Assembly: GCA_027669155.1 (NCBI GenBank)
Contig: JAQEDR010000010.1
Coordinates: 1-64,000 of the forward strand
Reading direction: 5' to 3'
DNA length: 64,000 nucleotides
Origin: Peptoniphilaceae bacterium AM52-5BH
Lineage (GTDB): Bacteria; Bacillota; Clostridia; Tissierellales; Peptoniphilaceae
The position numbers and the translations under genes were made by a program. Positions 36,604 through 45,069 of this stretch are shown here, piece by piece. Numbering within the stretch: the first letter of the stretch is position 1; the number at the start of each line of letters is the position of its first letter. The notes under the pieces were generated by a model that ran no database searches, was not told where the DNA came from, and worked only from the letters and a program-made list of their open reading frames with translations.

Positions 36604-38132
36604 TAGTTGCTCCAGTATTTGTCATCCAAGGATCTGTAGCGGATTGCTTCTAGGAGATGTTTGGATTCTATTTCCTTACTTCCTTCAAGGTCTGCTATCG
36701 TCCTTGACATTTTTATTATCTTATTAAAGGACCTAACTGAGAAATTGTATTTATTAAAGGCCATTTTGGCGATTTTTTCTACATCCTCTGATAGCTTAAT
36801 ATATTTTTTCATCTGATTAGTATTTAGCTCTGAGTTTGTGGAAATCTTCTCGTTCTTGTATCTTTCTTCCTGGATAAGCCTTGCTCTTACAACTTCTTCC
36901 TTAAGCTCACTTGATGACTTGGACTTACTATCATCCTTTAAGTCTTCGTATTTGACAGGCTTTATCTCTATATGTATATCGATTCTATCAAGTATAGGAG
37001 ATGAAATCTTGTTGAGGTATCTCCTTATTTCATTGAAGGAGCAAGTACATTCCTTCAAGGGATTGCCGTAGTTACCACATGGGCAAGGATTCATGGCGGC
37101 AATTAGGATAAAGTCAGCCGGGTATTTCACTGAAGCCTGGGACCTTGCTACGTTTATTTCCTTATTTTCTAGGGGCTCTCTTAAGGCTTCTATTACATTT
37201 TTCTTATATTCTGGAAATTCATCCAAAAGGAGCACTCCCTTGTGGGCTAAGGTAATCTCTCCTGGCCTTGGGACGGAGTGACCTCCTCCAATAAGTGCTA
37301 CTTCGCTTGATGTGTGATGAGGTGCCCTGAAGGGCCTTTCGTTTACTAGATGACCACTATCGAGGAGGCCCATAATGGAATAGATCTTGGTTACTTCTAC
37401 CTTCTCGTCAAAGCTCATGTCTGGAAGGATTGTAGGAAGGTGCTTGGCAGAAAATGTCTTTCCAGAGCCTGGAGCTCCGATCATTAGGACATTGTGATTG
37501 CCTGCAGCTGCTATTTGAAGGGCACGCTTTAGGCTTTCTTGGCCCTTTAAGTCCTTGAAGTCGTAATCATAAGTTTTCTCTTCAGTGATTTTACTTAAAT
37601 CTATTTCGTAGGCTTTGACCTGCTTTTCCTTGTTCAAAAAGGCAACAAGGTCGTTTAGCTTATCGAAAGGGTAGATTTCTATATCTGAAATTATGGCACA
37701 CTCGTCCTTATTATCATAAGGAATTATGAATTTCGTAAAACCAAGCTCACGCATGGCTATAACCATGGCTAGGGCCCCTCTTATAGGAACTATTCTTCCA
37801 TCTAGGGAAAGCTCGCCTAGGATTATGTATTCTTCGTAATCGAAGTTAATTACGCCCATAGATCCTAAAAGAGAAATAGCTATTGGTAGGTCTAGTTGAG
37901 TTCCTTCCTTCTTTAAGTCAGCTGGGGAAAGATTGATTGTAATCCTTCCTGCTGGAAATCTGTAGCCGGAGTTAATTAGGGCGACTCTCACCCTGTCTCT
38001 TGATTCCTTAATTGATGAGTCAGGAAGACCCACTATAGTGAAGGAAGGAAGGCCTGATGTTATGTCGGATTCCACTTCTACAAGTTTGCCATCAAGGCCG
38101 ATAAGGGTTGTCGTGTTAGTTTTCGAATACAT
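36603..38132 (-). CDS. comM: ComM/YifB-family Mg-chelatase-like AAA+ ATPase
   Basis: 509 residues from ATG 38132, which has AGGTG in front; GTG 38141 is an alternative. N-terminal ChlI-like domain: VESDITSGLPSFTIVGLPDSSIKE. Walker A IGAPGSGKTFSAKHLP near 218, Walker B GVLLLDEFPEYKKNVIEALR near 300, then ILIAAMNPCPCGNYG with its cysteine pair. ComM is the hexameric helicase that promotes branch migration during natural transformation in other bacteria. Overlaps the rluD-family gene by 17 bp and the comGA-like gene by 1 bp, suggesting a competence-related operon; transformation in this strain is doubtful because the next gene is broken. Confidence 0.95.
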   Translation of the reverse strand: MYSKTNTTTLIGLDGKLVEVESDITSGLPSFTIVGLPDSSIKESRDRVRVALINSGYRFPAGRITINLSPADLKKEGTQLDLPIAISLLGSMGVINFDYEEYIILGELSLDGRIVPIRGALAMVIAMRELGFTKFIIPYDNKDECAIISDIEIYPFDKLNDLVAFLNKEKQVKAYEIDLSKITEEKTYDYDFKDLKGQESLKRALQIAAAGNHNVLMIGAPGSGKTFSAKHLPTILPDMSFDEKVEVTKIYSIMGLLDSGHLVNERPFRAPHHTSSEVALIGGGHSVPRPGEITLAHKGVLLLDEFPEYKKNVIEALREPLENKEINVARSQASVKYPADFILIAAMNPCPCGNYGNPLKECTCSFNEIRRYLNKISSPILDRIDIHIEIKPVKYEDLKDDSKSKSSSELKEEVVRARLIQEERYKNEKISTNSELNTNQMKKYIKLSEDVEKIAKMAFNKYNFSVRSFNKIIKMSRTIADLEGSKEIESKHLLEAIRYRSLDDKYWSN

Positions 38133-39033
38133 CTTTATCACCTAATCCTAATATTTTCTGATATTTCAAAAAGTCTTCATGAGGGATAGCTTCATAAGTC
38201 ACATAGTCTCCCTCCATATTTATAAAACCAACCTTTCCACAATGAAGGAGCTGGTGGTCGAGATTGAAATTATGCTTGACATTGCCATATATAGGATCTC
38301 CCAGAATAGGGTGGTTGATATGGGTCATATGGACTCTTATCTGATGGGTCCTTCCTGTTTCAATCTTTATTCTAAGAAGAGAAAAGCCTTCCACCTCGCT
38401 TATGACCTCATAGTGGCTTACGGCCCTTCTTCCAGTATTTCTTACAGCCATCTTCCTTCTGTTGTGGACATCCCTATCCATAAAATTATCAATAGTGCCC
38501 TTTTTCTTATTGAAATTACCGAAAACTATGGCGTAATAGTATTTGTCGACCTTTCTTGTCTCAAACATTTTCTTGAAATACTTATAGGCTACATTGGTTT
38601 TTGTTATAGCGATAAGACCTGTAGTATCCTTATCGAGCCTATGGACAATACCTGGCCTATCGTCTCCGCCAATATGAGAGAGCCCATCGTAGCCGTATTT
38701 ACCGAGGAGGCCATTAACTAGAGTTCCTGTAATGATTTTCCCTGCTGGATGGACTATGACATTACTATCCTTATCGATAATGGCGTAATCATCGTTTTCA
38801 AAAATCACCTTAAGATCCATATCTTCTGCCTTAAGTTCTGGTACATGGAAAAGCGAGTCGTCAATTTCGATCTCATCACCCTCACTTAGCTTAAAGCTAG
38901 GCTTTACGGAAGAATTATTTACTTTTATTTTTTTATCTTTGATGAAGTCCTTAATCTTCTCACGAGGGATCTCCTCTAGTTCATCAGATATAAACTTATC
39001 AATTCTTATTATTTCATCTGCAATCATTATCAT
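38116..39033 (-). CDS. RluA/RluD-family pseudouridine synthase
   Basis: 305 residues. An N-terminal S4-like domain (about 1-70: RIDKFISDELEEIPREKIKDFI, KVNNSSVKPSFKLSEGDEIEI) is followed by the catalytic domain with GIVHRLDKDTTGLIAITKT, where Asp is the nucleophile, and ETGRTHQIRVHMTHINHPILGD. The family converts uridine to pseudouridine in 23S rRNA or tRNA; the specific site (RluD type versus others) is not determined. No ribosome site precedes ATG 39033, and a TATAAT box ends 6 nt before it, which suggests leaderless mRNA. Confidence 0.93.
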   Translation of the reverse strand: MIMIADEIIRIDKFISDELEEIPREKIKDFIKDKKIKVNNSSVKPSFKLSEGDEIEIDDSLFHVPELKAEDMDLKVIFENDDYAIIDKDSNVIVHPAGKIITGTLVNGLLGKYGYDGLSHIGGDDRPGIVHRLDKDTTGLIAITKTNVAYKYFKKMFETRKVDKYYYAIVFGNFNKKKGTIDNFMDRDVHNRRKMAVRNTGRRAVSHYEVISEVEGFSLLRIKIETGRTHQIRVHMTHINHPILGDPIYGNVKHNFNLDHQLLHCGKVGFINMEGDYVTYEAIPHEDFLKYQKILGLGDKDVFEN

Positions 39034-39039
39034 ATTAAT

Positions 39040-39068
39040 ATTATATCATTTAAGGTACTTTTCTTAAA
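39040..39068 (-). promoter_or_regulatory. Promoter placing +1 at the start codon of the rluD-family gene
   Basis: On the minus strand TATAAT (39040-39045) lies 17 bp from a weak -35 TTTAAG (39063-39068). Six bases separate TATAAT from ATG 39033, so transcription would begin at or next to the A of ATG. Confidence 0.6.
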
Positions 39069-39095
39069 CTATTTAAAAATTAGAAATAAGCACAT

Positions 39096-39345
39096 AAAAA
39101 GGAGAGCTTAACTGCTCTCCTCTTTGCCCGGGTTTCTCGAGATTAAGATGATATGGAGGGGTACTAATTCTCAATTCATCAATAAGCATTTCTCAGTTTG
39201 CTTATTCTCTAACAGGATCTAATGAATTTGTATCCGTTGTAATAATACTTTACCGCTAACAGCGTAAAAGTAAATGGTTTTAAAGACAACTATTAGTTCT
39301 TTATGGTCTGATTTTTCTTTTCAGGAGGTGCTGAGATACCCAACC
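39096..39345 (-). ncRNA. Structured ncRNA of about 250 nt with intrinsic terminator, unassigned
   Basis: On the minus strand the 5' segment GGGTATCTC (39341-39333) pairs with GAGAAACCC (39138-39130), closing a domain of about 210 nt with one A-A mismatch. Inside are hairpins CGCTGTTAGCG and AATAAGCA / TGCTTATT. Right after the closing stem comes a strong terminator, GGAGAGC / GCTCTCC and TTTTT (39096-39120). No ORF with a ribosome site fits inside. It stands alone between rluD and exoA, each with its own promoter, so it is not a leader of either. Candidates by size and shape are raiA RNA or 6S RNA; I cannot confirm either. Confidence 0.65.
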
Positions 39346-39555
39346 ATACAAAAACTTTAAAATCATAAGTTACAGCCAACGGATTATCTTTATTTCAGTT
39401 CATTTTTTATTTCTATGATCAATTTAAAAATATTAAGTATCAAAATGATCACATTTAGAAATTCTATTAAATTCATTAGACAACCTTCTTGACCATAAAA
39501 CCTTGTTGTTTTAACAGAGTAATATACTCTTTTTCCTTCTATAAAAAAGCTTTAT

Positions 39556-39583
39556 TTGCAAATACTGGGATTTATCCTATAAT
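39556..39583 (+). promoter_or_regulatory. Promoter of the exonuclease III gene
   Basis: TTGCAA (39556-39561) and TATAAT (39578-39583) are separated by 16 bp. The ATG at 39617 follows after a short leader with AAGGAGA. Confidence 0.75.
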
Positions 39584-39616
39584 TATCTTAGTAAAAGAAA
39601 ATGTAAAGGAGACTTA

Positions 39617-40441
39617 ATGAAATTTATTTCTTGGAACATAGATTCTCTAAATGCTGCCCTAACCAGCGATTCCAAAAGAGCAGTAATGACTAGAGATGTT
39701 CTATTAACTATAAAAAACGAAAACCCTGATGTAATAGCCTTGCAGGAGACCAAGCTTCCAGCAAATGGACCTAGCAAAAAGCATATCGAAAAGCTTAGTG
39801 AATTCTTCCCTGAGTATGATTATGTATGGATTTCCTCAAGGCCAACTGCTAGAAAATCCTACGCGGGAACTATGACCCTCTACAAAAAGGGCCTCAATGT
39901 AAAGGAGTCCTTCCCAGAAATTGGCGCACCAGATACGATGGATCTTGAGGGTAGAATTCTTACCCTAGAGTTTGAGGACTTCTACTTCACCCAAGTCTAC
40001 ACACCTAATGCCGGTGGCGAGCTTAAGAGACTTCCTCTAAGAGAAGAATGGGATAAGCTTTTTGCCGACTATCTCGCTGGGCTTGATCAGAATAAGCCAG
40101 TTATAGCCACAGGGGATTTTAACGTTGCCCATGAAGAAATAGACCTTGCTCACCCTGATAGCAACCACATGTCAGCAGGCTTTACAGATGAAGAGAGAAG
40201 AGGCTTTACCAATCTTTTAAATAGGGGATTTACAGATACCTTTAGACATCTTAACAAGGACCTTGAGGGAGCCTACACCTGGTGGGCCCAAAGAGTTAAG
40301 ACAAGTAAGATCAACAACTCAGGCTGGAGGATTGATTACTTCCTTGTATCTGATAGGCTAATGGAAGATGTTATAGATTCTACCATCATAGATTCCGGCG
40401 ATAGACAAGATCATACACCAATAATGCTTGAAATTAAATAA
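39617..40441 (+). CDS. xth: Exodeoxyribonuclease III / AP endonuclease
   Basis: 274 residues of the EEP nuclease fold. Catalytic motifs are intact: WNIDSLNAAL (Asn7-type), IALQETKLPANGPS (catalytic Glu), VYTPNAGG, TGDFNVAHEEIDLAHP (Asp and Asn), GWRIDYFLVSD and DRQDHTPIML (catalytic Asp-His). The enzyme cuts at abasic sites and degrades 3' ends in base excision repair. It is a single-gene transcript with its own promoter (39556-39583) and terminator (40443-40511). Length is normal for ExoA/XthA. Confidence 0.96.
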   Translation: MKFISWNIDSLNAALTSDSKRAVMTRDVLLTIKNENPDVIALQETKLPANGPSKKHIEKLSEFFPEYDYVWISSRPTARKSYAGTMTLYKKGLNVKESFPEIGAPDTMDLEGRILTLEFEDFYFTQVYTPNAGGELKRLPLREEWDKLFADYLAGLDQNKPVIATGDFNVAHEEIDLAHPDSNHMSAGFTDEERRGFTNLLNRGFTDTFRHLNKDLEGAYTWWAQRVKTSKINNSGWRIDYFLVSDRLMEDVIDSTIIDSGDRQDHTPIMLEIK

Positions 40442-40442
40442 G

Positions 40443-40511
40443 AAAAATCGTCCCTCTTGGGAATCTAGATTTAATAAATCATAGTAAGCCCAAAGATTTG
40501 GGACGATTTTT
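40443..40511 (+). terminator. Long hairpin terminator after the exonuclease III gene
   Basis: AAAAATCGTCCC and GGGACGATTTTT form a perfect 12-bp stem, with an inner TCTTGGG / CCCAAAGA stem. It ends in TTTTTATTTG on the plus strand and would also work on the minus strand. Confidence 0.8.
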
Positions 40512-40697
40512 ATTTGTTAATATCGATATTTTTTTATCTTCATCAAAACTTTCTTAGCTTAAGGATAAGGCTACAATATCATCTATCCTTGTTTGAATTT
40601 TCTTACATGAAGATAGCAATTAGCCTTATAAGGAATTTTAAAAATTCTAATCATCAAAATCCGCAGATAAGCTAGCTTAACCACGGATATTATAGTT

Positions 40698-41987
40698 CTA
40701 TTTATTTTTTGGCTCGATTTTGTCCTTACCGCCCATGTACATTTGAAGTGGCCCAGGAATTTTCACGCTTCCGTCTTCTTGGATTAAGTTTTCTAGGAAG
40801 GCGATTAACATTCTTGGTGGAGCTACTACAGTGTTATTTAGGGTATGAGCAAAGTAAGTTCCGTTCTCTCCCCTTAGTCTAATACCAAGTCTTCTAGCTT
40901 GAGCATCTCCTAGGTTTGAGCAGCTTCCTACCTCGAAGTATTTCTTTTGTCTTGGGCTCCATGCTTCTACGTCGCATGATTTAACCTTAAGGTCAGCCAA
41001 GTCTCCTGAGCAACATTCTAGAGTTCTTACTGGAATCTCTAGGCTTCTAAAGAAGTCTACTGTATTTTTCCATAATTCATTGTAAAGAGTTTTGGAATCT
41101 TCTGGCTTACAGATTATTACCATCTCTTGTTTTTCAAATTGGTGGATTCTGTAAACTCCACGTTCTTCTATACCGTGAGCTCCTACTTCTTTTCTAAAGC
41201 ATGGTGAGTAAGAAGTCATTCTTAGTGGCATTTTGTCCTCTTCATTGATTGTATTGATAAACTTACCAATCATTGAGTGCTCACTTGTACCGATTAGGTA
41301 GAGATCTTCTCCCTCGATCTTATACATCATATCTTCCATTTCAGCAAAGCTCATTACTCCAGTAACTACATCAGATCTAATCATAAATGGTGGAATGTAG
41401 TAGGTATATCCTCGATCGATCATGAAGTCTCTCGCATAAGAAAGAATAGCTGAGTGAAGTCTTGCTATATCTCCTCTTAGATAGTAGAAACCTGCTCCTG
41501 ATGTATCTCTTGCAGCATCAAGATCAACTCCATCGAAGGTTTCCATGATGTCGATGTGATAAGGTACGTCGTAGTCAGGAACTACAGGCTCGCCGAATTT
41601 TTCTATTTCGACATTTTCTGTATCATCTTTTCCTATAGGTACACTATCGTCGATGATTTGTGGGATTACTTGCATTCTCTTTTTAACTTCTTTGCCGTAC
41701 TCTTCAGTCTTGGCTTCGATATCAGTTAGCTTGTCGTTAATTTCCTTAACGTGAGCTTTAGCTTCTTCTGCTTCATCTTTTTTGCCTTGACCCATTAGAG
41801 CGCCGATTTCTTTACTTGTCTTATTTCTTTCGCTTCTTAGGTTATCTCCTTCAGTCTTGAAAGATCTAAGCTTTTCGTCAAGTTCTAAGACTTCGTCAAC
41901 TAGGACTAGCTTTTCATCTTGGAATTTCTTCTTGATGTTTTCTTTTACAAGTTCTGGATTTTCTCTAAGTAATTTAATATCAATCAT
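40698..41987 (-). CDS. serS: Seryl-tRNA synthetase
   Basis: 429 residues from ATG 41987 with AAGGAGA; an upstream ATG at 42005 overlaps the T-box terminator. The N-terminal ~110 residues form the tRNA-binding coiled coil (LDEKLRSFKTEGDNLRSERNKTSKEIGALMGQGKKDEAEE). The class II core shows motif 2 in FRKEVGAHGIEERGVYRIHQFEKQEM and motif 3 in LNNTVVAPPRMLIAFLENL. Charges tRNA-Ser. Controlled by the T-box leader just upstream, and the gene is a single unit. Confidence 0.97.
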   Translation of the reverse strand: MIDIKLLRENPELVKENIKKKFQDEKLVLVDEVLELDEKLRSFKTEGDNLRSERNKTSKEIGALMGQGKKDEAEEAKAHVKEINDKLTDIEAKTEEYGKEVKKRMQVIPQIIDDSVPIGKDDTENVEIEKFGEPVVPDYDVPYHIDIMETFDGVDLDAARDTSGAGFYYLRGDIARLHSAILSYARDFMIDRGYTYYIPPFMIRSDVVTGVMSFAEMEDMMYKIEGEDLYLIGTSEHSMIGKFINTINEEDKMPLRMTSYSPCFRKEVGAHGIEERGVYRIHQFEKQEMVIICKPEDSKTLYNELWKNTVDFFRSLEIPVRTLECCSGDLADLKVKSCDVEAWSPRQKKYFEVGSCSNLGDAQARRLGIRLRGENGTYFAHTLNNTVVAPPRMLIAFLENLIQEDGSVKIPGPLQMYMGGKDKIEPKNK

Positions 41988-42002
41988 AATTTCTCCTTTA
42001 AA

Positions 42003-42192
42003 CAATAAAAAAAGACCCTCCCCAATTGGGACGAAGGTCTCGTGGTGCCACCCAAATTATGCAAATATCTTTGCCTTAATTCATATATGCTCAAAGCTAG
42101 ATTCACTAGTTCCGGTCAAGAGATTTCCACCAGCCATCTCCTCTCTGTCTGCCTTTCCTAGCTACTAGGGCCTTTCTTCGCATTATTCAATT
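42003..42192 (-). promoter_or_regulatory. T-box riboswitch (serine) of serS
   Basis: On the minus strand a stem I region contains AGAGAGGAGATGGCTGGTGG; the T-box core GGGTGGCACCACGAGA lies at 42038-42053; then a terminator (AGACC...GGGTCT followed by TTTTTTT) at about 42007-42043. Uncharged tRNA-Ser pairing with the core would prevent termination. The serine specifier is likely within GAATCTAGC (UCU or AGC), which I could not resolve. Confidence 0.92.
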
Positions 42193-42198
42193 AGTAAT

Positions 42199-42226
42199 AT
42201 TATACAATAAAGATTTAATTTCTCAA
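42199..42226 (-). promoter_or_regulatory. Promoter of the T-box/serS transcript
   Basis: On the minus strand TTGAGA (42221-42226) and TATAAT (42199-42204) are separated by 16 bp, placing the transcription start just before the T-box stem I. Confidence 0.8.
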
Positions 42227-42313
42227 CATCTCTATTTTAGGATTTTATTTTTAATCTTAATGTAAATTTAACTACTTTGTGCTATAATTATTAAGTTAAG
42301 AATGGAGTTAGTA

Positions 42314-44122
42314 ATGAAAAAGAATTTGTATAATGTAACTATGCTTAAGGCCCTAAGCCTTATAGTCGTTTCAATCTACCATCTTCTAAGCCATAGGCTT
42401 TCCGGAGGTTTTCTTGGTGTGATTATTTTTATGATCATATCAGGATTTTTCCTTGAAAGGGCATCCGTCAAGTCTTATGGCGAAGTTGATATCAGAGTCT
42501 ATCTTAAGAAAATAAAGGCACGAATCCTAAAGATTATGTCGCCCCTCTGGACTATAGTAGCAGTATCTCTCCTATTTGCCTTAATTTTTGCAAGAGAAGT
42601 CTTCGATGACAGTATCCTAAGCTCTCTTTCTACGATTTTTGCAGTAGAAAACATCAGGGCTATTGTTAAGGGGATTTCCTACTTCGATAGGAGCGGTAAT
42701 TTCAATCTCTTTACCCATTTGTGGTATATCTCAGTCTATATTCAGGTCGTAATTATTTATTATCTTATAGATTATTTAATAAATAAGTTTGACCTTAAAG
42801 ATAAAAGGCTTACGATTTTTGCTGCTGGCACGCTAATATCTACTATGATTAGCTACTATCTCTCCTTTACTAAGGCTCCTATAATAAGAATTTACTATGG
42901 GACAGATACTAGAATCTCAGCATTTTTTATTGGAGTTTGTGCGAATATCCTCTACAGGGAAAATAAAGCTAGGATAAAGGGCATAGATCATAAGAAGCTA
43001 GCAAGGATTTTATTAATTCCAATCGTCCTTCCCTTTTTCTTTATCAACGGGAAAAGCCTTTGGATCTATAGAACATTTTTCCTTGCCTATGAGCTAATAG
43101 TAGCTTTATTTTTGCTCCTAATCTACGACATGGAAATAAAAAATCACATAGCCTATAGGAAGCAAAGACCTTTCTTTAAGTTTATGATTTGGCTAGGCGA
43201 TAGGTCCTACTACTATTATTTGTGGCAGTATATAGTCCAAGTATTTTTCACTTACTTTTTAAGGACTAAGATTGAAAATAGATTTTTATTTTATTTCTTG
43301 GAGCTTATAGTCCTTGTCATAATTGCAGAATTTTCCTATCAAGTTCGTTTCGCTAGTAAGAAGTTTAGAAGTAAGAAACTTATAGGAAGTCTTGTTCTAA
43401 TTATAATATTAAATATTATCTCCCTTGCTATAGGCAATAAAAAGCAAGAGGAGATGGATAAGTTTAAGAAGAACTTCTCTCAAAATCAAGAAGAAATCAA
43501 AAAGAGAAATGAAGATGCAAAAAATATTAAATCAAAAACTAATTCCGGGAAAAATACCAGTAAGGAAAAGGAAAATCCAAACTTTAAAGAAAAAGCTTAC
43601 GACGATTTCAATTTTACAAATAAGGAACTTTCCTACCTTAAGGCAATTTCTATAACAGCAGTTGGAGATTCTGTCCTTATGAATATCGACTCCTACCTAA
43701 GAGACTACGTCCCAAATCTATACCTCGATGGAGAAGTCGGTAGGGATATGCCTGAGGGAGCGGACAGACTTATGGCAATCAAAAACGATATAGGCTTAAA
43801 TGATATAATCCTAGTTGGACTTGGCTCAAACGGATCTGCAAATGATTCAGACATGGAGGCTATAATGGACATAACTGACGGCAGGGATGTCTATTTTGTA
43901 AATACTAGCCATCTTGAATCCTATATGGATCAGGTAAATAAAAATATCAAAGCCTTCACCGATAGCCATGATAAGGCACACCTTGTCGACTGGAGGTCTT
44001 TCGTAAAGGATAGAGATGATCTTCTAGCAGTAGATAGGGTCCATCCAAATGTCGAGGGAAGTAGCGACTATGCTGAGTTGATCTTAAGGAAAATATTAAA
44101 TGTAAATAAGGTTGAATCTTAG
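42314..44122 (+). CDS. OatA-like acyltransferase with C-terminal SGNH domain
   Basis: 602 residues from ATG 42314 (GGAG at 6-nt spacing; ATG 42302 is the longer choice). About 10-11 transmembrane helices (1-375) form an acyltransferase-3 domain with LKALSLIVVSIYHLLSHRLSGGFLGV (reactive His), HLWYISVYIQ and WLGDRSYYYYLWQY. A basic coiled linker at about 380-430 leads to an SGNH domain: block I AVGDSVLMN with catalytic Ser, GSNG-like block, and DRVHPNVEGS with Asp-His. The fusion is that of peptidoglycan or surface-polymer O-acetyltransferases (OatA), which confer lysozyme resistance. -10 TATAAT at 42283-42288. Confidence 0.9.
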   Translation: MKKNLYNVTMLKALSLIVVSIYHLLSHRLSGGFLGVIIFMIISGFFLERASVKSYGEVDIRVYLKKIKARILKIMSPLWTIVAVSLLFALIFAREVFDDSILSSLSTIFAVENIRAIVKGISYFDRSGNFNLFTHLWYISVYIQVVIIYYLIDYLINKFDLKDKRLTIFAAGTLISTMISYYLSFTKAPIIRIYYGTDTRISAFFIGVCANILYRENKARIKGIDHKKLARILLIPIVLPFFFINGKSLWIYRTFFLAYELIVALFLLLIYDMEIKNHIAYRKQRPFFKFMIWLGDRSYYYYLWQYIVQVFFTYFLRTKIENRFLFYFLELIVLVIIAEFSYQVRFASKKFRSKKLIGSLVLIIILNIISLAIGNKKQEEMDKFKKNFSQNQEEIKKRNEDAKNIKSKTNSGKNTSKEKENPNFKEKAYDDFNFTNKELSYLKAISITAVGDSVLMNIDSYLRDYVPNLYLDGEVGRDMPEGADRLMAIKNDIGLNDIILVGLGSNGSANDSDMEAIMDITDGRDVYFVNTSHLESYMDQVNKNIKAFTDSHDKAHLVDWRSFVKDRDDLLAVDRVHPNVEGSSDYAELILRKILNVNKVES

Positions 44123-44150
44123 GGCAAAATTTCAAATTTTGCTCTTTTTT
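44121..44150 (+). terminator. Terminator of the acyltransferase gene
   Basis: GGCAAAATT / AATTTTGCTC stem with a 3-nt loop and TTTTTT follows the stop codon directly. Confidence 0.88.
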
Positions 44151-44162
44151 ATATCTCTACTC

Positions 44163-44321
44163 TTTACTTTATATAAAAACATAGTTATAATCCTAGTAGT
44201 CTTTAATCTCTGTCCTAGATCTCACAAATGGGGATACTAGATAAAGAGTTTAAGTGAAGAATGTTTCTAGCATCATTGATGCAAATGAACGGTATCTATA
44301 TGAACCGTATCGGAGGTAATT
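44163..44321 (+). promoter_or_regulatory. Promoter and structured 5' leader of the panT-coaX operon
   Basis: TTTACT (44163-44168), 17-bp spacer and TATAAT (44186-44191) imply a leader of about 125 nt. In it CTAGTA pairs with TACTAG and CTTTA with TAAAG, followed by hairpins GCATC / GATGC and ACGGT / ACCGT, the last just before the GGAGG site. A regulatory RNA is possible; I do not recognise a known class. Confidence 0.45.
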
Positions 44322-45068
44322 ATGAACAAAAAATCAATCAGTAGCAGAAAGCTTGTGACGGCGGCAATGCTCGGTGCAATCACCATAGTACTTAGCCTAA
44401 CTCCACTCGGTCTAATCCCTTTAGGTTTTATCAATGCGACAACCATGCACATACCTGTAATCATAGGAGCAATAGCTGAAGGTCCTGTAGTAGGAGCCCT
44501 AGTAGGATTAATCTTTGGTGTTTCGTCTTTACTAAACGCCCTACTAAGAAATCCTAGTCCAGTTTCTTTTGTCTTCTACAATCCTTTAATTTCAGTTCTT
44601 CCAAGAGTTCTAATTGGAATTACTAGCTACTATGCTTACAAGGCTTGTCAGAATATAGGAGATAAAAAGTTAAAGAATCTTTCCAAAATTTTGTGGATTG
44701 CTATCTCTATAGGTCTTATCTACCTACTCTATAAGAATATTAGCGAGGAAAAATCCCTTCTAAATATTATCTTTGTAATAATTCTTCTAGCTCTCGTTAT
44801 AGGCCTATTCATGTATTCTAGAAAATCTAAGAAAGATTTCCCAATAGCTATTGGCGCTTTCGTAGGTTCTATGACCAACACTATCCTAGTTCTTGGAGGA
44901 ATTTACTTAATCTATGCCGAAAGCTATGTCAAAACCCTAGGCCTACCAATGGATAGCGCAAGGTCAGCCATACTGGGAGTAACAATTACAAGTGGTATAC
45001 CAGAGGCCATACTTTCTGTTATACTTTCAACAGCAGTAATCAAGGCCCTCAAATCATCAAGGAGATAA
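44322..45068 (+). CDS. ECF transporter S component, PanT-like (pantothenate)
   Basis: 248 residues, about six transmembrane helices. The start (SSRKLVTAAMLGAITIVLSLTPLGLIPLG) has the typical AxxxA S-component helix that docks to the EcfT protein, then TTMHIPVIIGAIAEGP and PRVLIGI. The gene is 1 bp upstream of a CoaX homologue and probably co-transcribed, so pantothenate is the most likely substrate (PanT); that is inference from context. The shared EcfA/EcfT energising module is not in the window. A Lys-rich cytoplasmic loop (YKACQNIGDKKLK) and an extra hydrophobic helix (about 105-165) make it larger than usual (about 190 residues). Confidence 0.85.
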   Translation: MNKKSISSRKLVTAAMLGAITIVLSLTPLGLIPLGFINATTMHIPVIIGAIAEGPVVGALVGLIFGVSSLLNALLRNPSPVSFVFYNPLISVLPRVLIGITSYYAYKACQNIGDKKLKNLSKILWIAISIGLIYLLYKNISEEKSLLNIIFVIILLALVIGLFMYSRKSKKDFPIAIGAFVGSMTNTILVLGGIYLIYAESYVKTLGLPMDSARSAILGVTITSGIPEAILSVILSTAVIKALKSSRR

Positions 45069-45069
45069 A

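Noticed and set aside
38179..38721. 180-codon open frame opposite the rluD-family gene
   Set aside because: Antisense shadow of a gene with clear catalytic motifs.
39320..39345. TPP-riboswitch-like GGTGCTGAGATACCC on the plus strand
   Set aside because: The second conserved half (ACCTGATCTGGATAATGCCAGCG-like) is missing, the plus strand has no thiamine gene downstream, and the same bases are better explained as the 5' closing stem of the minus-strand RNA.
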